From the NCBI GenBank assembly GCA_003506435.1, contig DOAQ01000013.1:1-64000 (forward strand): 64,000 bases of DNA, written 5' to 3'. Of this stretch, positions 1-10,200 are shown piece by piece. Positions within the stretch are counted from its first letter, which is position 1; every line of letters begins with the position of its first letter. Position numbers and translations under genes: made by a program. Origin of the DNA: Prolixibacteraceae bacterium (GTDB lineage: Bacteria > Bacteroidota > Bacteroidia > Bacteroidales > Prolixibacteraceae). The notes beneath the pieces were generated by a model. That model worked only from the letters and a program-made list of their open reading frames with translations, was not told where the DNA came from and did no database searches.

Positions 1-15
1 CTATCGCGTAATTTG

Positions 16-45
16 GGTTTAACGGTATTCCAAATACCGAAAACC
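16..45. other. Inverted repeat downstream of the YhhN gene
   Basis: Seven-base arms CGGTATT (23-29) and AATACCG (33-39) enclose CCA and extend outward, after a small internal loop, through GGTTT (16-20) and AAACC (41-45). It lies about 67 bases past the stop of the minus-strand YhhN gene. No T-run follows on either strand, so it is at best a weak terminator or a chance hairpin. I see no gene that can be supported in 1-111. Confidence 0.3.
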
Positions 46-111
46 TAAAATTAACCGGGATGCCCTGCTTTTTTAAGGGGAATTTAAAGCCTCCATTCCC
101 GGATAGTCCGG

Positions 112-813
112 TTAGCCAGGTTGCCTCGTGAGTATAATCCTTCTGGAATGAAAATTCTTTCGCATTAACGAAAACGTGATGACAATGTGTGCCAGATAAT
201 ATGTTGGCAAGATCAGGAAATCAAGTTCTTTGTAACCAATAAACTCCCGGAAGGCAATGATGGTATCGGAAAATAGAATCAGGAAAATGCCAAAAATATA
301 TGTCCATTTCTCCAGAGGTTCGGCTTTCAGCCCGGCTGCTGCCCCCAGCGAGAAGCAGGAGATCAACAAATACACCAGTGCTGCAACCATTAATGTTTTG
401 TCTTCAATTCCGGGATATAATTTCAGGAGAAAGAAGAGCAGAAACCCGCTTAGTAAGATGATGGTGAACGGCCATTTAACGCGCCCGTTTAGCAAGGCAT
501 ACGACAAATAACCTACATGGGCGAAGAAAAACAACCCAATGCCCGCAACGAACATCCCGGCATCACCGTGTTTGTGCGACATAAACCAATCGCCGCCAAT
601 GGAAAACAGAAATGCAGCCAGTATCATCCAAATATCTTTCGAGTGTTTTAGCTGGTTGAAATAAATGGCTATAAGGATGAGAATTCCTGCTCCGGCGCTT
701 CCCGATTTGAAGAAAAAACCGAAATGGTTCAATGCCAGAATTGCTGAGATTGCGGGTATCAGCAGTAATCCGTAAAATAAATTTTTACTGAATGATGAAT
801 TGTTTGTTTGCAT
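112..813 (-). CDS. YhhN / TMEM86-like membrane protein (lysoplasmalogenase family)
   Basis: A 233-residue, highly hydrophobic protein with about seven to eight predicted membrane segments. The family signatures visible are a Gly-Asp pair at residues 74-75 in SIGGDWFM, an Ala-His pair at 98-99 followed by Gly-Tyr, Ser-Asp at 182-183 in FSDTIIAF, and YYLAH at 205-209. Characterised relatives cleave the vinyl-ether bond of lysoplasmalogens, but most bacterial members are untested. The start is an ATG 14 bases after the stop of the upstream alpha-galactosidase-like gene, so it is probably the last gene of that transcript. Its role beside a glycan locus is unclear; it may simply be a neighbour carried by read-through. 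Confidence 0.85.
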   Translation of the reverse strand: MQTNNSSFSKNLFYGLLLIPAISAILALNHFGFFFKSGSAGAGILILIAIYFNQLKHSKDIWMILAAFLFSIGGDWFMSHKHGDAGMFVAGIGLFFFAHVGYLSYALLNGRVKWPFTIILLSGFLLFFLLKLYPGIEDKTLMVAALVYLLISCFSLGAAAGLKAEPLEKWTYIFGIFLILFSDTIIAFREFIGYKELDFLILPTYYLAHIVITFSLMRKNFHSRRIILTRQPG

Positions 814-826
814 GATCTGAAGTATT

Positions 827-3148
827 TTAGTCGTTTGTTATTTCAATCAGTTCCTGTCCAAAAACCGGTAATTCAATCATTAATTCTCCGTCTTGTAGTT
901 GTTTCCCTGAAAAAACACCCAGTTCTTTTCCTGAAAACAGTGCGGTCAGTTTGTATTTTTCGTCGGCATTTACCCACGGAATATTAACTTTTTGCATCGC
1001 ATCACCGGCGCTACCACGTATGATTACCACTGCACCGCAACCTTCGGTATTTAATTTTCCCCACCAATGCCATTTTTCATCGGTAGGAGAGGGAACACCA
1101 CTAAACTGGAAACAGGAATAAATACCGTATTTCTGCTGAAGATTTTCGAGCATGACAAACCGGCTGCGGTAACGTTCAACATTTTCTTCGGTGAGCGAAG
1201 TCAAATCGCCGGAAAAGGAAAGGGGCGCCCCCATCAGCCAACTGCAAATTTGCCGGTCTTGTATTTCGGGAGTGAGGCTTCCGTTAAAATTGGTGGTAAC
1301 TGCACCGAAAACTTCAATCCGGTCGAGAGGCAGGCCACGATGCCGGTACATTAAATCGCGGGCGCGGTAAGCTCCCTGAATCAGTTTTTGTTGCAGGCTA
1401 TCGACATTGTATTTCCATGTTTCATTCACTAATTGTTTTCGGTGCCCGGCCCCCCAGTATTCATTGGGCGCGGCATGATACGAATCAGCATGCTTCAATA
1501 CGGCGATATCAGCTTTCGGGCCGGGCGTTTCCCAGTATATTTCGTGCGATAACTGAAGCCACACATCCGGCGCCTGGCGGTGAATCTCATCCTGTGTTGC
1601 CAGCAGTCCCCGTAATCCGCGAAGGTACGATTCTTTTAAGGTGCGGCTTTCGTGGCCGCGGGCAATATCGCCGTAACACACATTGCTCAAATCTTGTTTG
1701 AAATAATCAGACTGATAGGTTTTGTGGAGGTAAACGATTTCGTCAGCATATTTTTTACGCGATTTTTCATAGCATAAACTGAGTCCCAAACCACCGGCCC
1801 GCCTAATAAGCGGCAGACTGAACAGGGGCGATTCTTTCCCGCTTTTATCGGCTTGTTGTTCATTGATAAAAACCGAATACCACAATCCTGTTTTCATATC
1901 TTTCGACTGAATATAACTGCTCAGGTTTTTCAGATCGGGGAATCTTTCTGAAATAGGATTGGTGGTTGAAACGGCCCAACCCCCGTTTGGCCCGGTATCG
2001 GACCAGCCTGCGTCCAGTTGAAAACACCGGAAACCGATTTGCGTAGCAATATCGGTTGCAGTGCGCATATTGCTGTCGTTGATCTCCGAGGCATAATTAG
2101 TCCAGGTGCAGAATACAGGTGCAATACTTTTATTGTCACCCACCGGACGAAGAATGTGTTTGTTCAGAAATGACTGAAAACCGTTTTCCACACAGCGGTC
2201 GAGCGCAGTTGAGATGGACGAAACCGTGGGATAGCTTTCTCCTGAAAAAGCATACATGAATACCGGTTCCGATTCGAACGACTCGCCGGGGCCAATCACC
2301 CACTCGAAAAAATCAGGATTATACCCTGATGCTCCGGTGCCGGAAAGTGCTCGCAGTTTTGAAGGAACTTCACTGGCCAAAATAATACCGGCAGATGTTG
2401 CTGAATTACTGAATGCAATAATGCCCGGGTTAATATCTATGGTTGATGGGCACAATGGAGTTTGAAAAGAATGAGTTTCATTTATCGCTAGATCATCGAT
2501 TGTCAATTGGTCGATTTTTATCCAATGCGGACCGTTGTTCGAGAATTTTATCCATTTCCGGATGGCCGGGTCGCCGTTGTATATTTCGTAATTTATTTCT
2601 GCGGAAATGCCGTTCCATTCAGTTTTACCTGAAGCAGTGAGCAAAATGGTCAGTCTTTTTGTCCGTTTTTCAGGAGAAGAAATAGAATAACTGACCGAAT
2701 CGAAGGTCGTCTTCGTTTGTTTTCCCGTTATGCGGAGTGAATCGACCCATTCAACGGACTGCCCGGCAGGAGTGTCTTTTTTATCCACATTCAGGGCATC
2801 TGTCTGGTTCTTTACTGCATCTTCCTGTTCAACTCCGGCTTTGTCTGAATAGTCCATTCCCTGTGGTTCAGCATCGGGCGATGCTTTCCAAAAGGTAACC
2901 GAAAATTCCGCCGGATTTTCAGTGATAATGTTGTTCCCGTTTACTGAAACGGAAGTGGTAACAGTGGTTTTTTCGGCCACCCGGAAACGGCGTTCAAGTA
3001 TTCCTGCTGTTATAATGACTTCATCTCCGTTATTGGAAATGGCCCATTCACCAGAGGGTTTGTCGGGCATGCAACTGGTTAGAAAAACACAACTGACAAT
3101 ACCCGTAAGCAATGAGTTTTTTTTGAAGATAACTTTTGTTAATTCCAT
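827..3148 (-). CDS. Alpha-galactosidase-like glycoside hydrolase (clan GH-D, GH36/GH27-like), lipoprotein
   Basis: 773 residues with a lipoprotein signal ending in LTSC (Cys26), so probably outer-membrane anchored. Residues about 35-320 form a beta-rich N-terminal domain, followed by a TIM barrel with FQLDAGW (Asp379) typical of clan GH-D. YFKQDLSN puts a likely nucleophile at Asp486, and LKHADSY (Asp555) is a candidate acid/base. The usual GH36 acid/base motif RSD is not present, so substrate cannot be inferred; alpha-galactoside is the default guess. An acidic linker (about 95-125) interrupts the N-terminal domain. The ATG overlaps the last 10 bases of the upstream lyase gene, which suggests translational coupling. 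Neighbours point to a final side-chain trimming role. Confidence 0.8.
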   Translation of the reverse strand: MELTKVIFKKNSLLTGIVSCVFLTSCMPDKPSGEWAISNNGDEVIITAGILERRFRVAEKTTVTTSVSVNGNNIITENPAEFSVTFWKASPDAEPQGMDYSDKAGVEQEDAVKNQTDALNVDKKDTPAGQSVEWVDSLRITGKQTKTTFDSVSYSISSPEKRTKRLTILLTASGKTEWNGISAEINYEIYNGDPAIRKWIKFSNNGPHWIKIDQLTIDDLAINETHSFQTPLCPSTIDINPGIIAFSNSATSAGIILASEVPSKLRALSGTGASGYNPDFFEWVIGPGESFESEPVFMYAFSGESYPTVSSISTALDRCVENGFQSFLNKHILRPVGDNKSIAPVFCTWTNYASEINDSNMRTATDIATQIGFRCFQLDAGWSDTGPNGGWAVSTTNPISERFPDLKNLSSYIQSKDMKTGLWYSVFINEQQADKSGKESPLFSLPLIRRAGGLGLSLCYEKSRKKYADEIVYLHKTYQSDYFKQDLSNVCYGDIARGHESRTLKESYLRGLRGLLATQDEIHRQAPDVWLQLSHEIYWETPGPKADIAVLKHADSYHAAPNEYWGAGHRKQLVNETWKYNVDSLQQKLIQGAYRARDLMYRHRGLPLDRIEVFGAVTTNFNGSLTPEIQDRQICSWLMGAPLSFSGDLTSLTEENVERYRSRFVMLENLQQKYGIYSCFQFSGVPSPTDEKWHWWGKLNTEGCGAVVIIRGSAGDAMQKVNIPWVNADEKYKLTALFSGKELGVFSGKQLQDGELMIELPVFGQELIEITND

Positions 3149-5007
3149 TTTTCCAGTGATTTTATATCTGTATCTATTTTTTCAATCGATTTTTCAGGAA
3201 TAAGAAAAACGGTTAATGCCTTTTTCTCTCCCGGCAGTAAATTAACTTCGAAACCAATCCGTGTTGTTCCGGGGTTTGGGGCATCGTAATCGTTGGGCGA
3301 TGTTGTAGTCCATGTTTTCATTTCGGTTACGACAGGCTCCTGAACTTTCAGTATGAGTTTTTTCCCGTCTTTCTTTAGTTCGATCGTATTTGTTCCGGTA
3401 ATACTCACTTCTGCTGATGTGAGCATGGTCCATCGCACGGTACTTTTGTGTTCCAGGTTTACCAGTTCGTCCCGTATCACTACATAATTTTGATTTACAA
3501 TTGCAATACCTCTTTTTGCCTGCAACAACTGGCCATTGTATACTTCTGAAAGGTCGAAGGTTGCATTCATGAAATTTTCGGATGAGTCATGTCCGATAAG
3601 AGGTGCATGTCCTTCAACCTGTTGGAGTTTATCGTTTATAGTCAGGGTGTTGTGTGCAAAATTATTATATCGGAATAGTTGCCAACGTTGCGATTCCTGC
3701 TTCCTGCTCCACAGGTCGATCCCTCTCGATTCGATGGAATTGTAATTTTGAGGGCCAAAATCCATCGCCCACCGGACGCCATCTGATTCCATTACAAACG
3801 AACCAATATCGAGGTGCGAATGACCTGCCAACCCGGTGCCTCCTTTCATTCCAATAAATAGTGCATTGGGATCGGTCCACGAAGTACGCATCAGGGCAAC
3901 CGGGGTCTCGCCTCTGCCGACCCACATTTTTTCTTTGGGTTCAGGGATATTTTTCAGGTCAATACCTGCTCCCCATATCAGCGACATTGGAAGAAATTTA
4001 TTAAGCGTGATATTGTCCGGTGTGAACAAATGTTTTTCGCTCCAGAGTATGGAATTGTCTTTTAGTTTGTTCGCAAACCAAAACATAGAGGGGTGCAACT
4101 CAACTGTGGGGCTGTTGTCTGAATAATTGAATGCTTCGCCGGACGGGCCGGACATATTATTCATGAAAGCCGCAGTTTTTAGGAACCCCTTGTTTTCAAG
4201 CAAGCCGAAATCGGTTTTAAACACTTTTTCGACGGCACTAAGAAACATGATTTGAAATGTTGTTCCATATCCCCAGTATCCATATCCTTCACTATATATA
4301 CCGTCCGGATTGTAGGAATTCATTGGGAGTGAGAGTGTTTCGATTGCCCTGCTAATGATTTTTTCTGCCATTTCGGGTTCATCTTCATAAATGGCCAGTG
4401 CACCATAACTCATGCCGGTATTGCAAACCTGGTTCCAGTTGTCAGGCCGCGAGAGCCAACTGGTATATTCCTTGTTGAACGAAGGCTCCAGCCCTTTCTG
4501 TATAATTGCATTGCGAATGGTTTCACGTGATTTCTCCGACAAGTCATTGTAAAGCCAGTCATAGCCAATAGCCAGCGCCATTGTAAATTCGGCAACATCT
4601 AAAAAATGACTTGGGTTCCAGTCTGTAAAAGCTGCTGCTGCAAGCATTTCTTTTTCGGCACGTTTTAAATATTTCTCATCTTTTGTCATCCGGAAGGAAT
4701 ACGAAAGATAGCATACCCGCAACAGACATTCCCGGGCAGGTCCCAGTAGTCTTTTTCCTGTTTTAATCCGTTCAACAGGTGTACTTTTCAATAATGTATC
4801 GCTCCACGAAAGTATGGACTGGTTTGTTTTCTCCCAAAATGCGCTGGAAGCAATGGTTTGGCGGATGATCGCTTCTTCTCCGTTAAAAAGCAGTAGCCGG
4901 GGATGTGGAGGCATTTCAGTTTTTGAAAGTTGTGCCTCAAGCTGTCCCAAGGAAAAACCCATAAAAGCAATAATGAAGAATAGGATTCGACAAATATTTT
5001 TTTTCAT
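3139..5007 (-). CDS. Heparinase II/III-family polysaccharide lyase
   Basis: 622 residues from the ATG at 5005-5007. I prefer this start because it opens directly into a signal peptide (MKKNICRIL... to about residue 25); the frame stays open for another 109 codons upstream but that part looks non-coding. An alpha/alpha-toroid (about 35-320) contains DNWNQV (189-194) and YGYWGYG (242-248). The beta-sandwich domain begins near 365 and carries the family motif GHSHLD (395-400) and NFAHNTL (449-455), whose histidines bind metal or take part in catalysis in this superfamily. Such enzymes cleave uronate-containing glycans by beta-elimination. The exact PL family and polymer cannot be told by eye. 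It sits behind its own candidate promoter after the SusD terminator, and overlaps the next gene by 10 bases. Confidence 0.85.
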   Translation of the reverse strand: MKKNICRILFFIIAFMGFSLGQLEAQLSKTEMPPHPRLLLFNGEEAIIRQTIASSAFWEKTNQSILSWSDTLLKSTPVERIKTGKRLLGPARECLLRVCYLSYSFRMTKDEKYLKRAEKEMLAAAAFTDWNPSHFLDVAEFTMALAIGYDWLYNDLSEKSRETIRNAIIQKGLEPSFNKEYTSWLSRPDNWNQVCNTGMSYGALAIYEDEPEMAEKIISRAIETLSLPMNSYNPDGIYSEGYGYWGYGTTFQIMFLSAVEKVFKTDFGLLENKGFLKTAAFMNNMSGPSGEAFNYSDNSPTVELHPSMFWFANKLKDNSILWSEKHLFTPDNITLNKFLPMSLIWGAGIDLKNIPEPKEKMWVGRGETPVALMRTSWTDPNALFIGMKGGTGLAGHSHLDIGSFVMESDGVRWAMDFGPQNYNSIESRGIDLWSRKQESQRWQLFRYNNFAHNTLTINDKLQQVEGHAPLIGHDSSENFMNATFDLSEVYNGQLLQAKRGIAIVNQNYVVIRDELVNLEHKSTVRWTMLTSAEVSITGTNTIELKKDGKKLILKVQEPVVTEMKTWTTTSPNDYDAPNPGTTRIGFEVNLLPGEKKALTVFLIPEKSIEKIDTDIKSLEKWN

Positions 5008-5377
5008 GATTTTAGGTTTAGTATAGTTATTCAAACGATAAGCAACTTGTCGGCAAAAGTACAAGACAGTCATAAACAAGTATTCTGAACCGGAAAATTG
5101 CTCCGTTTTTGTAATCTTGTAAATATACCCGGGAAAAAGGTTGTTAGCAATAAAAAAGCTCCTATTCTTTTCCTTATCGTTGCACTGTTCTTTTATTATG
5201 CTTTCAGAAATTTCCCAAAATGACGGAAATATTTGTCCGTTTGATTTCGACTTGTAATATGTACCGATAAATTGCTTTTTCCCGTGAAGCTGTTGTATAT
5301 TACTAAATCCAGTATCATGTTTAGTGACTCTCATCGTCCAGATAGCAGGTTTTTTATCATTCCGGATTTTATAATAA
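5008..5377 (-). promoter_or_regulatory. Leader/promoter region between the susD terminator and the lyase gene
   Basis: This spacer lies between the terminator behind susD and the lyase ATG and holds no supportable gene. On the minus strand 5054-5061 reads TACTTTTG, matching the Bacteroidota -7 consensus TAnnTTTG, 47 bases before the start codon. A TTG for the -33 box is present at 5077-5079 but the spacing (15 bases instead of about 19) is short. It is the only consensus match I found by eye in any spacer of the window. The region is open in the lyase frame as far as 5334, but the translated part shows no domain or signal peptide. Confidence 0.4.
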
Positions 5378-5417
5378 AAAGAGAGGCTATCTCAGAGTTC
5401 CGGGATAGCCTCTCTTT
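5378..5417 (-). terminator. Rho-independent terminator downstream of susD
   Basis: A perfect 14-base inverted repeat (5378-5391 and 5404-5417) with a 12-base loop begins 10 bases after the SusD stop codon. Read on the minus strand, the GC-containing stem GAGAGGCTATC is followed by TTTTTATTATA, a proper U-run. This is the strongest intrinsic terminator in the window. It would limit read-through from the sigma-FecR-susCD module into the lyase/alpha-galactosidase/YhhN genes, so uptake genes can be expressed at a different level from these enzymes. Confidence 0.9.
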
Positions 5418-5426
5418 ATAAAAAAT

Positions 5427-7265
5427 TTAATAGCCCGGATTTTGTTCTAATTGTGGGGCTTTATTAATTTCTACTGTGGGTACAGGAATCCAATACATTT
5501 TGTTGGTTACAGTACCTCTGTTTTGCACATTTATCTGTTTCCATGTTGTTGTAACAGTACCTGTACTTTGTTCCGTGGTTTCTATAATTTCTACTCCTTT
5601 CGCATTGGTTAATACCTGATCCAGGATTTTCCATCTCCTAATATCAAAGAACCTGAATTCTTCCAAAGCAAATTCGATTTTCCGCTCGTGCCGTAATGCC
5701 TGAGTAATGTTGCCAGTGAAGTTTGGAAGCCCTGCCCGATTCCTGATCATATTGATATAAGTGGTAGCTTCGGCAGTCTCACCTAGTCCAAGACAGGCTT
5801 CAGCATAATTCATAATTACTTCTGCATACCTTAATTCAATCCATACATTCTTATTTCTGTCATAATAGCCTACACATGTGTGATCGAGCAATTTTTTGAA
5901 CAGGTACCCGGTATAACTTCCGTCTCCTTTATCAACAGGGCCGCTGCGTGTATCCAGTCCGAACCGGTTAATAACCGTTCCATTTGTCTGGACTGTCCGG
6001 CGTGTACGTCTGTCGTATATTCCGGCAGGGTCTATTGCAGCCAAAGCAGGATAGATACGGGGCTGCCAGGCTGCACTATCGTAGAGAATTGAACCATAAA
6101 ACCTTGGTTCCCGGCTTTTGTATATGCTTTTGCTATGGAATTTAGTGGATTTGTTCAGATAATATCCATCGCCGTTTATTTCAAAGTGGTCAAAAAATTT
6201 CGAACCATCTTCCATTTCGTAATCATCGACAAAGTTTGCAGTAGGACTATGACTGCCATAGCACTCATTCCCATTGTTTGCATTCCTAAGGTTCCAACGG
6301 TTTGCATCTCCATCGGACATGGAATACATTTTTCCCCAGATGATTTCTTTGCTCGACAGGTCGTATGATCGGAATAGATTGTAATAATTGGTTGCTACTG
6401 CATTCTTGTCAGGAGCGCCAAAATTCTCCAGTTTACACGTATTTAAATCGATAACTTCCTTTGCAGCATTTTTAGCTGCTGTCCAGAGAGTAGTCCTGTT
6501 TGGGTTTTTATAACCAACGAGTTCACTGGTCGCTGTCCCGTCAGCGGTAAGGTCACTGGCTGCAAACAGTAAAATTCTCGATTTAAGGGACAAAGCTGCC
6601 TCCTTGTTCGCTCTTCCCATTTCCATTTGGCTTTTTAGTTTTAGTAGTTTAGCCGCTTCATCACAATCTTCTGCAATGAAATTAACGGTTTCTTCGAAGG
6701 TAGCCCTGGTTGCAGCTAAAAAGTCCTGCCCTAATTCATTGGGTATTCTGAAAATAGGGACGCCTCCATACGTGCGGCTCAACTGGGAATAGCAAAATGC
6801 CCGTAGAAATAATGCCTCGCCTTTCATTAAATCGGTTTGTTCCTTCACCTTGGTTTTTTCGGTTCCAACATAATTCTCAGCGACATTATCAATATTTTTG
6901 ATGAAAATATTGATCTTTTGAATAACAGGGAATTGCCCAAGCCATGAATAATTCGCAAATGAGTAAGTACCTCCGCTAGTCCATGGGGCTGTATTATCAG
7001 GGGTAATATTGCCTAACAGATAATTATCTGTCCCTTTTATGTGAATGAACATACATTCATCGGTGACGCCCGAAAGTGTCATCGCCCGAAAGTTCAACGT
7101 ACTCCGGTAACAATCGTTAAGATAGTAATTACTCAGGTTTATATCGGCCCAAACAGTACCATCAGAATATTTATCGAGGGGGACTTTATCCAATACATCA
7201 GAGCATGCTGAAAGCATTAATAAGCAGATCGCAAAAATTTTAATATTTAACTTATATCGTTTCAT
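5427..7265 (-). CDS. susD-like: SusD/RagB-family surface glycan-binding lipoprotein
   Basis: 612 residues with a lipoprotein signal (LLMLSAC, Cys21), so anchored on the outer-membrane surface. A TPR-like alpha-helical fold is indicated by the segment around GEALFLRAFCYSQLSRTYGG (about 150-170), and the C-terminal RHERKIEFALEEFRFFDIRR and the closing WIPVPTVEINKAPQLEQNPGY-type tail are typical of the family. SusD proteins cap the SusC transporter and deliver oligosaccharides into it. It follows susC by 34 bases and is closed by the terminator at 5378-5417. No separate SusE/SusF-like surface glycan-binding gene follows, which is unusual but not rare in environmental loci. Confidence 0.97.
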   Translation of the reverse strand: MKRYKLNIKIFAICLLMLSACSDVLDKVPLDKYSDGTVWADINLSNYYLNDCYRSTLNFRAMTLSGVTDECMFIHIKGTDNYLLGNITPDNTAPWTSGGTYSFANYSWLGQFPVIQKINIFIKNIDNVAENYVGTEKTKVKEQTDLMKGEALFLRAFCYSQLSRTYGGVPIFRIPNELGQDFLAATRATFEETVNFIAEDCDEAAKLLKLKSQMEMGRANKEAALSLKSRILLFAASDLTADGTATSELVGYKNPNRTTLWTAAKNAAKEVIDLNTCKLENFGAPDKNAVATNYYNLFRSYDLSSKEIIWGKMYSMSDGDANRWNLRNANNGNECYGSHSPTANFVDDYEMEDGSKFFDHFEINGDGYYLNKSTKFHSKSIYKSREPRFYGSILYDSAAWQPRIYPALAAIDPAGIYDRRTRRTVQTNGTVINRFGLDTRSGPVDKGDGSYTGYLFKKLLDHTCVGYYDRNKNVWIELRYAEVIMNYAEACLGLGETAEATTYINMIRNRAGLPNFTGNITQALRHERKIEFALEEFRFFDIRRWKILDQVLTNAKGVEIIETTEQSTGTVTTTWKQINVQNRGTVTNKMYWIPVPTVEINKAPQLEQNPGY

Positions 7266-7299
7266 AATTCATAATTTTTAGTGTTTAAACATCCCGTAG

Positions 7300-10200
7300 T
7301 TAAAGGGTGATATTTACTCCTACTGAATAGACTCTCATTAAGGGATAATTATACGAGCCACCGAGTTCCGGGTCCATAATCTTGTTGCCGGAATAAATCA
7401 GAAATAAATTTTGTCCTGAAACATACAATTCTGCATTCTTTAGCCAAATTGCTTTTTGTATGTTTTGCGGGATTGTATAAGAAAGCTGAAGATTTTTCAT
7501 ACGGGCATACGCGCCGTTATGGTAGGTAAAGTCTGTTTTATAGCTTGACCTCCAGTATTCTTCATCTCTTTCCCATGCTCTCGGTTTACTTGCATCTGTA
7601 TTTTCAGGTGTCCATCTGTCATTTGCATCATACATGAAATAATTACCTTCACTTCCCTGAAGCGAGAGTGACATATCTCTCATGCAATTTCCAACGCCTT
7701 GTATCAGTCCGCTTAACCGCCAGTTTTTATATCCCAGTTCCAACGTAATTCCATAGGTAATTTCCGGATCTACTGTTTTGTCAAATATAATCCGGTCATC
7801 ATTATTAATAATCCCGTCCCCGCTGTAATCCCTGATAATAATATCACCGGGGCGTGCATTATTAACATGAGGCAATGACTCAACATGTGCCTGATCCCTG
7901 AAAATTCCATCGGATATATAAAGTAAGGCAGACCCCATTGGATGATCTGTTTGTACCTGCCATGGTACATTTTTCTCTGGTTCGTCGAACTCAATAACTT
8001 TATTACGGGCAAAAGCAAAGTTGCCGTTTGCCATAAACGACCAGTTCCCTATTCTGTCTGCATATCCCAAAATGACCTCGAAGCCCCGGTTGTCAACAAT
8101 GCCATAATTTTCGTCAGGCAGACTTACTCCGGTATAACCAGGAACTGAGGCATTCCGTTTTACAAGAATATTATTTCGCTTCTGATAAAAATAATCGACA
8201 TCTAATTTGGCCTTGTTATTCAGGAACATCGATTCAAAGCCAACATTAAATATATTTGCTACTTCCCATGTAATAATTGGGTTCGGTGTACTGTTTTGAT
8301 ATATTCCTGCAGTGTAGGTTTTTCCGCTTCCAAATATCATTCCGGTGCCAAAAGCATACGTCGATAAATATTGAAATGCGCTAACTGCATCGTTACCCAT
8401 TTGCCCCCAGGAAGTTTTTAGCTTCATGTAATTTATAAAAGGGATGTTATTCTTCCAGAAATTTTCGTTGGAAATTCTCCATCCGGCAAGTACACTTGGG
8501 AAATTTCCCCACCGTCCGCTTTCTTCGGAGAATCTTACGGAGCCATCTCTTCTGAAAGAAAACTGAAAGAGGTACTTCTCGTCATAGTTATAACTTAACC
8601 TTCCGAAATAATTTTCCCGGGCATCGGTGCTGACAGAAGAACCAATAGCTTGGTCAGTAGTACTTCCGGCAAACAGATAAGGTAATGCATCAGACGCGAA
8701 ATACCTACGGAATGCGCTGATCCCTTTGCTCAAATAGTCAAAGTTTTCATAGGCAATAAAAGCATTAATATTGTGGACCCAGCCAATTGTTTTGTCGTAA
8801 TTGATCTTAATATTTGTGGTTGCGCCCTTGCTATCTCCGTATGAGTCATTCAGTCTCGGTTCTGAATAGGTCATCTTAGCTGCAATCAAATAAGCCGAGC
8901 CATCTTCTTTCCCTGTATTTCCGGCAGCATAATAGGCTGACTTATTCAGGTTATAATTTGTCCATGGTTTTCTGAATGTTTTATCAACTTCAAAAGATAT
9001 ATCGTAAGCGTAGTACCCCGATAGGGTCAGGCCGTCAATCCCGGGAATTTTTAATGTGGCGCTAAGCATATTCTGGCTGAAGTATCGTTTGTTGTCATCA
9101 TAACCGGCGGCCAGGGTGCCAGTTATCCCGGTATCAGTACCGTCGGGGATCGACGGGGCGATAAAACCATTCGGATAAATAGCCGTATCGGTTGGCCTGC
9201 CTTTTAATAAGGACATAAAAACAGTTCTGGATGACCTTGTTGGAGACATTCTGTTTTCCTGGATGCCATTGATATCCAAACTCACATCAAGATATTTGTT
9301 GATTTTTACGTCGAGGCTTGCCCTAAAATTATACCGGTTATAGGATGTACCTGAATTTTTATAAATGCCGTCATCGTATTGTTTCCCGAAAGATGTGTAG
9401 TATTTAATATTTTTGCTTCCTCCGGTTACCGAAAAATTATGATGACGTATATCTGTATAATCTCTCAGTGCTGAATCAAACCAGTTGGTGTTGGGATGTG
9501 TCCAGGGATATTCGCCCGACTTGTATTTATTTATATCTTCCAATGAAAACGACATGTTACTTTCAGCAATTCCCCTGTATGTTTGCATTTCCCGTATCAT
9601 TTGGGCATAAGTAGCTGCATCAGCCATTTCCGGTAAAATTGTAGGAGAGCTGAATCCCTGGTAGAATTCGTATTTGAACGAGGGCGCAGTTTCTTCCGTT
9701 CCACGTTTTGTCGAAACAAGAATAACTCCATTCGCTGCACGGGCGCCATAAATTCCGGCTGATGCATCTTTCAAAACGGTTAAACTTTCAATATCTGTTG
9801 GATTAATGGAATTTAAATCACGTCCGGGAATCCCATCAATTACAACCAATGGGGCTGTCGAACCAAGCGTGGCTTTTCCCCTTATCAGGATCGTCGCTTC
9901 ATCATTACCCGGTTCTCCGGTGCGTTGTTGAACAATTGCTCCGGGAAGCCGCCCTGCCAGTGCATTTGATACCCTGGAAACAGGAGATGCAGTAAGCTCC
10001 TTATTCGAAATTGTTGTTACTGACCCAATAACATTCTTTTTCTTTTCCACACCATAACCAATTGCCACTATTTCGTCTATTCCAATAGTTTCTTCCTCCA
10101 TGATCACGTCAATGGTGGTTTTTCCGCTGATTTCAATTTCCTGCGATTTCATCCCTACAAATGAAAACTGAAGAATCGCATCTTCAGCGACATTCGTTAG

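Noticed and set aside
5223..5240. ACGGA/TCCGT inverted repeat
   Set aside because: Only five pairs with an eight-base loop; expected by chance in a spacer of this size.
5008..5334. N-terminal extension of the heparinase-fold lyase
   Set aside because: The frame is open but carries no signal peptide or domain, while the ATG at 5005-5007 opens directly into a signal peptide and a candidate promoter lies inside the extension.
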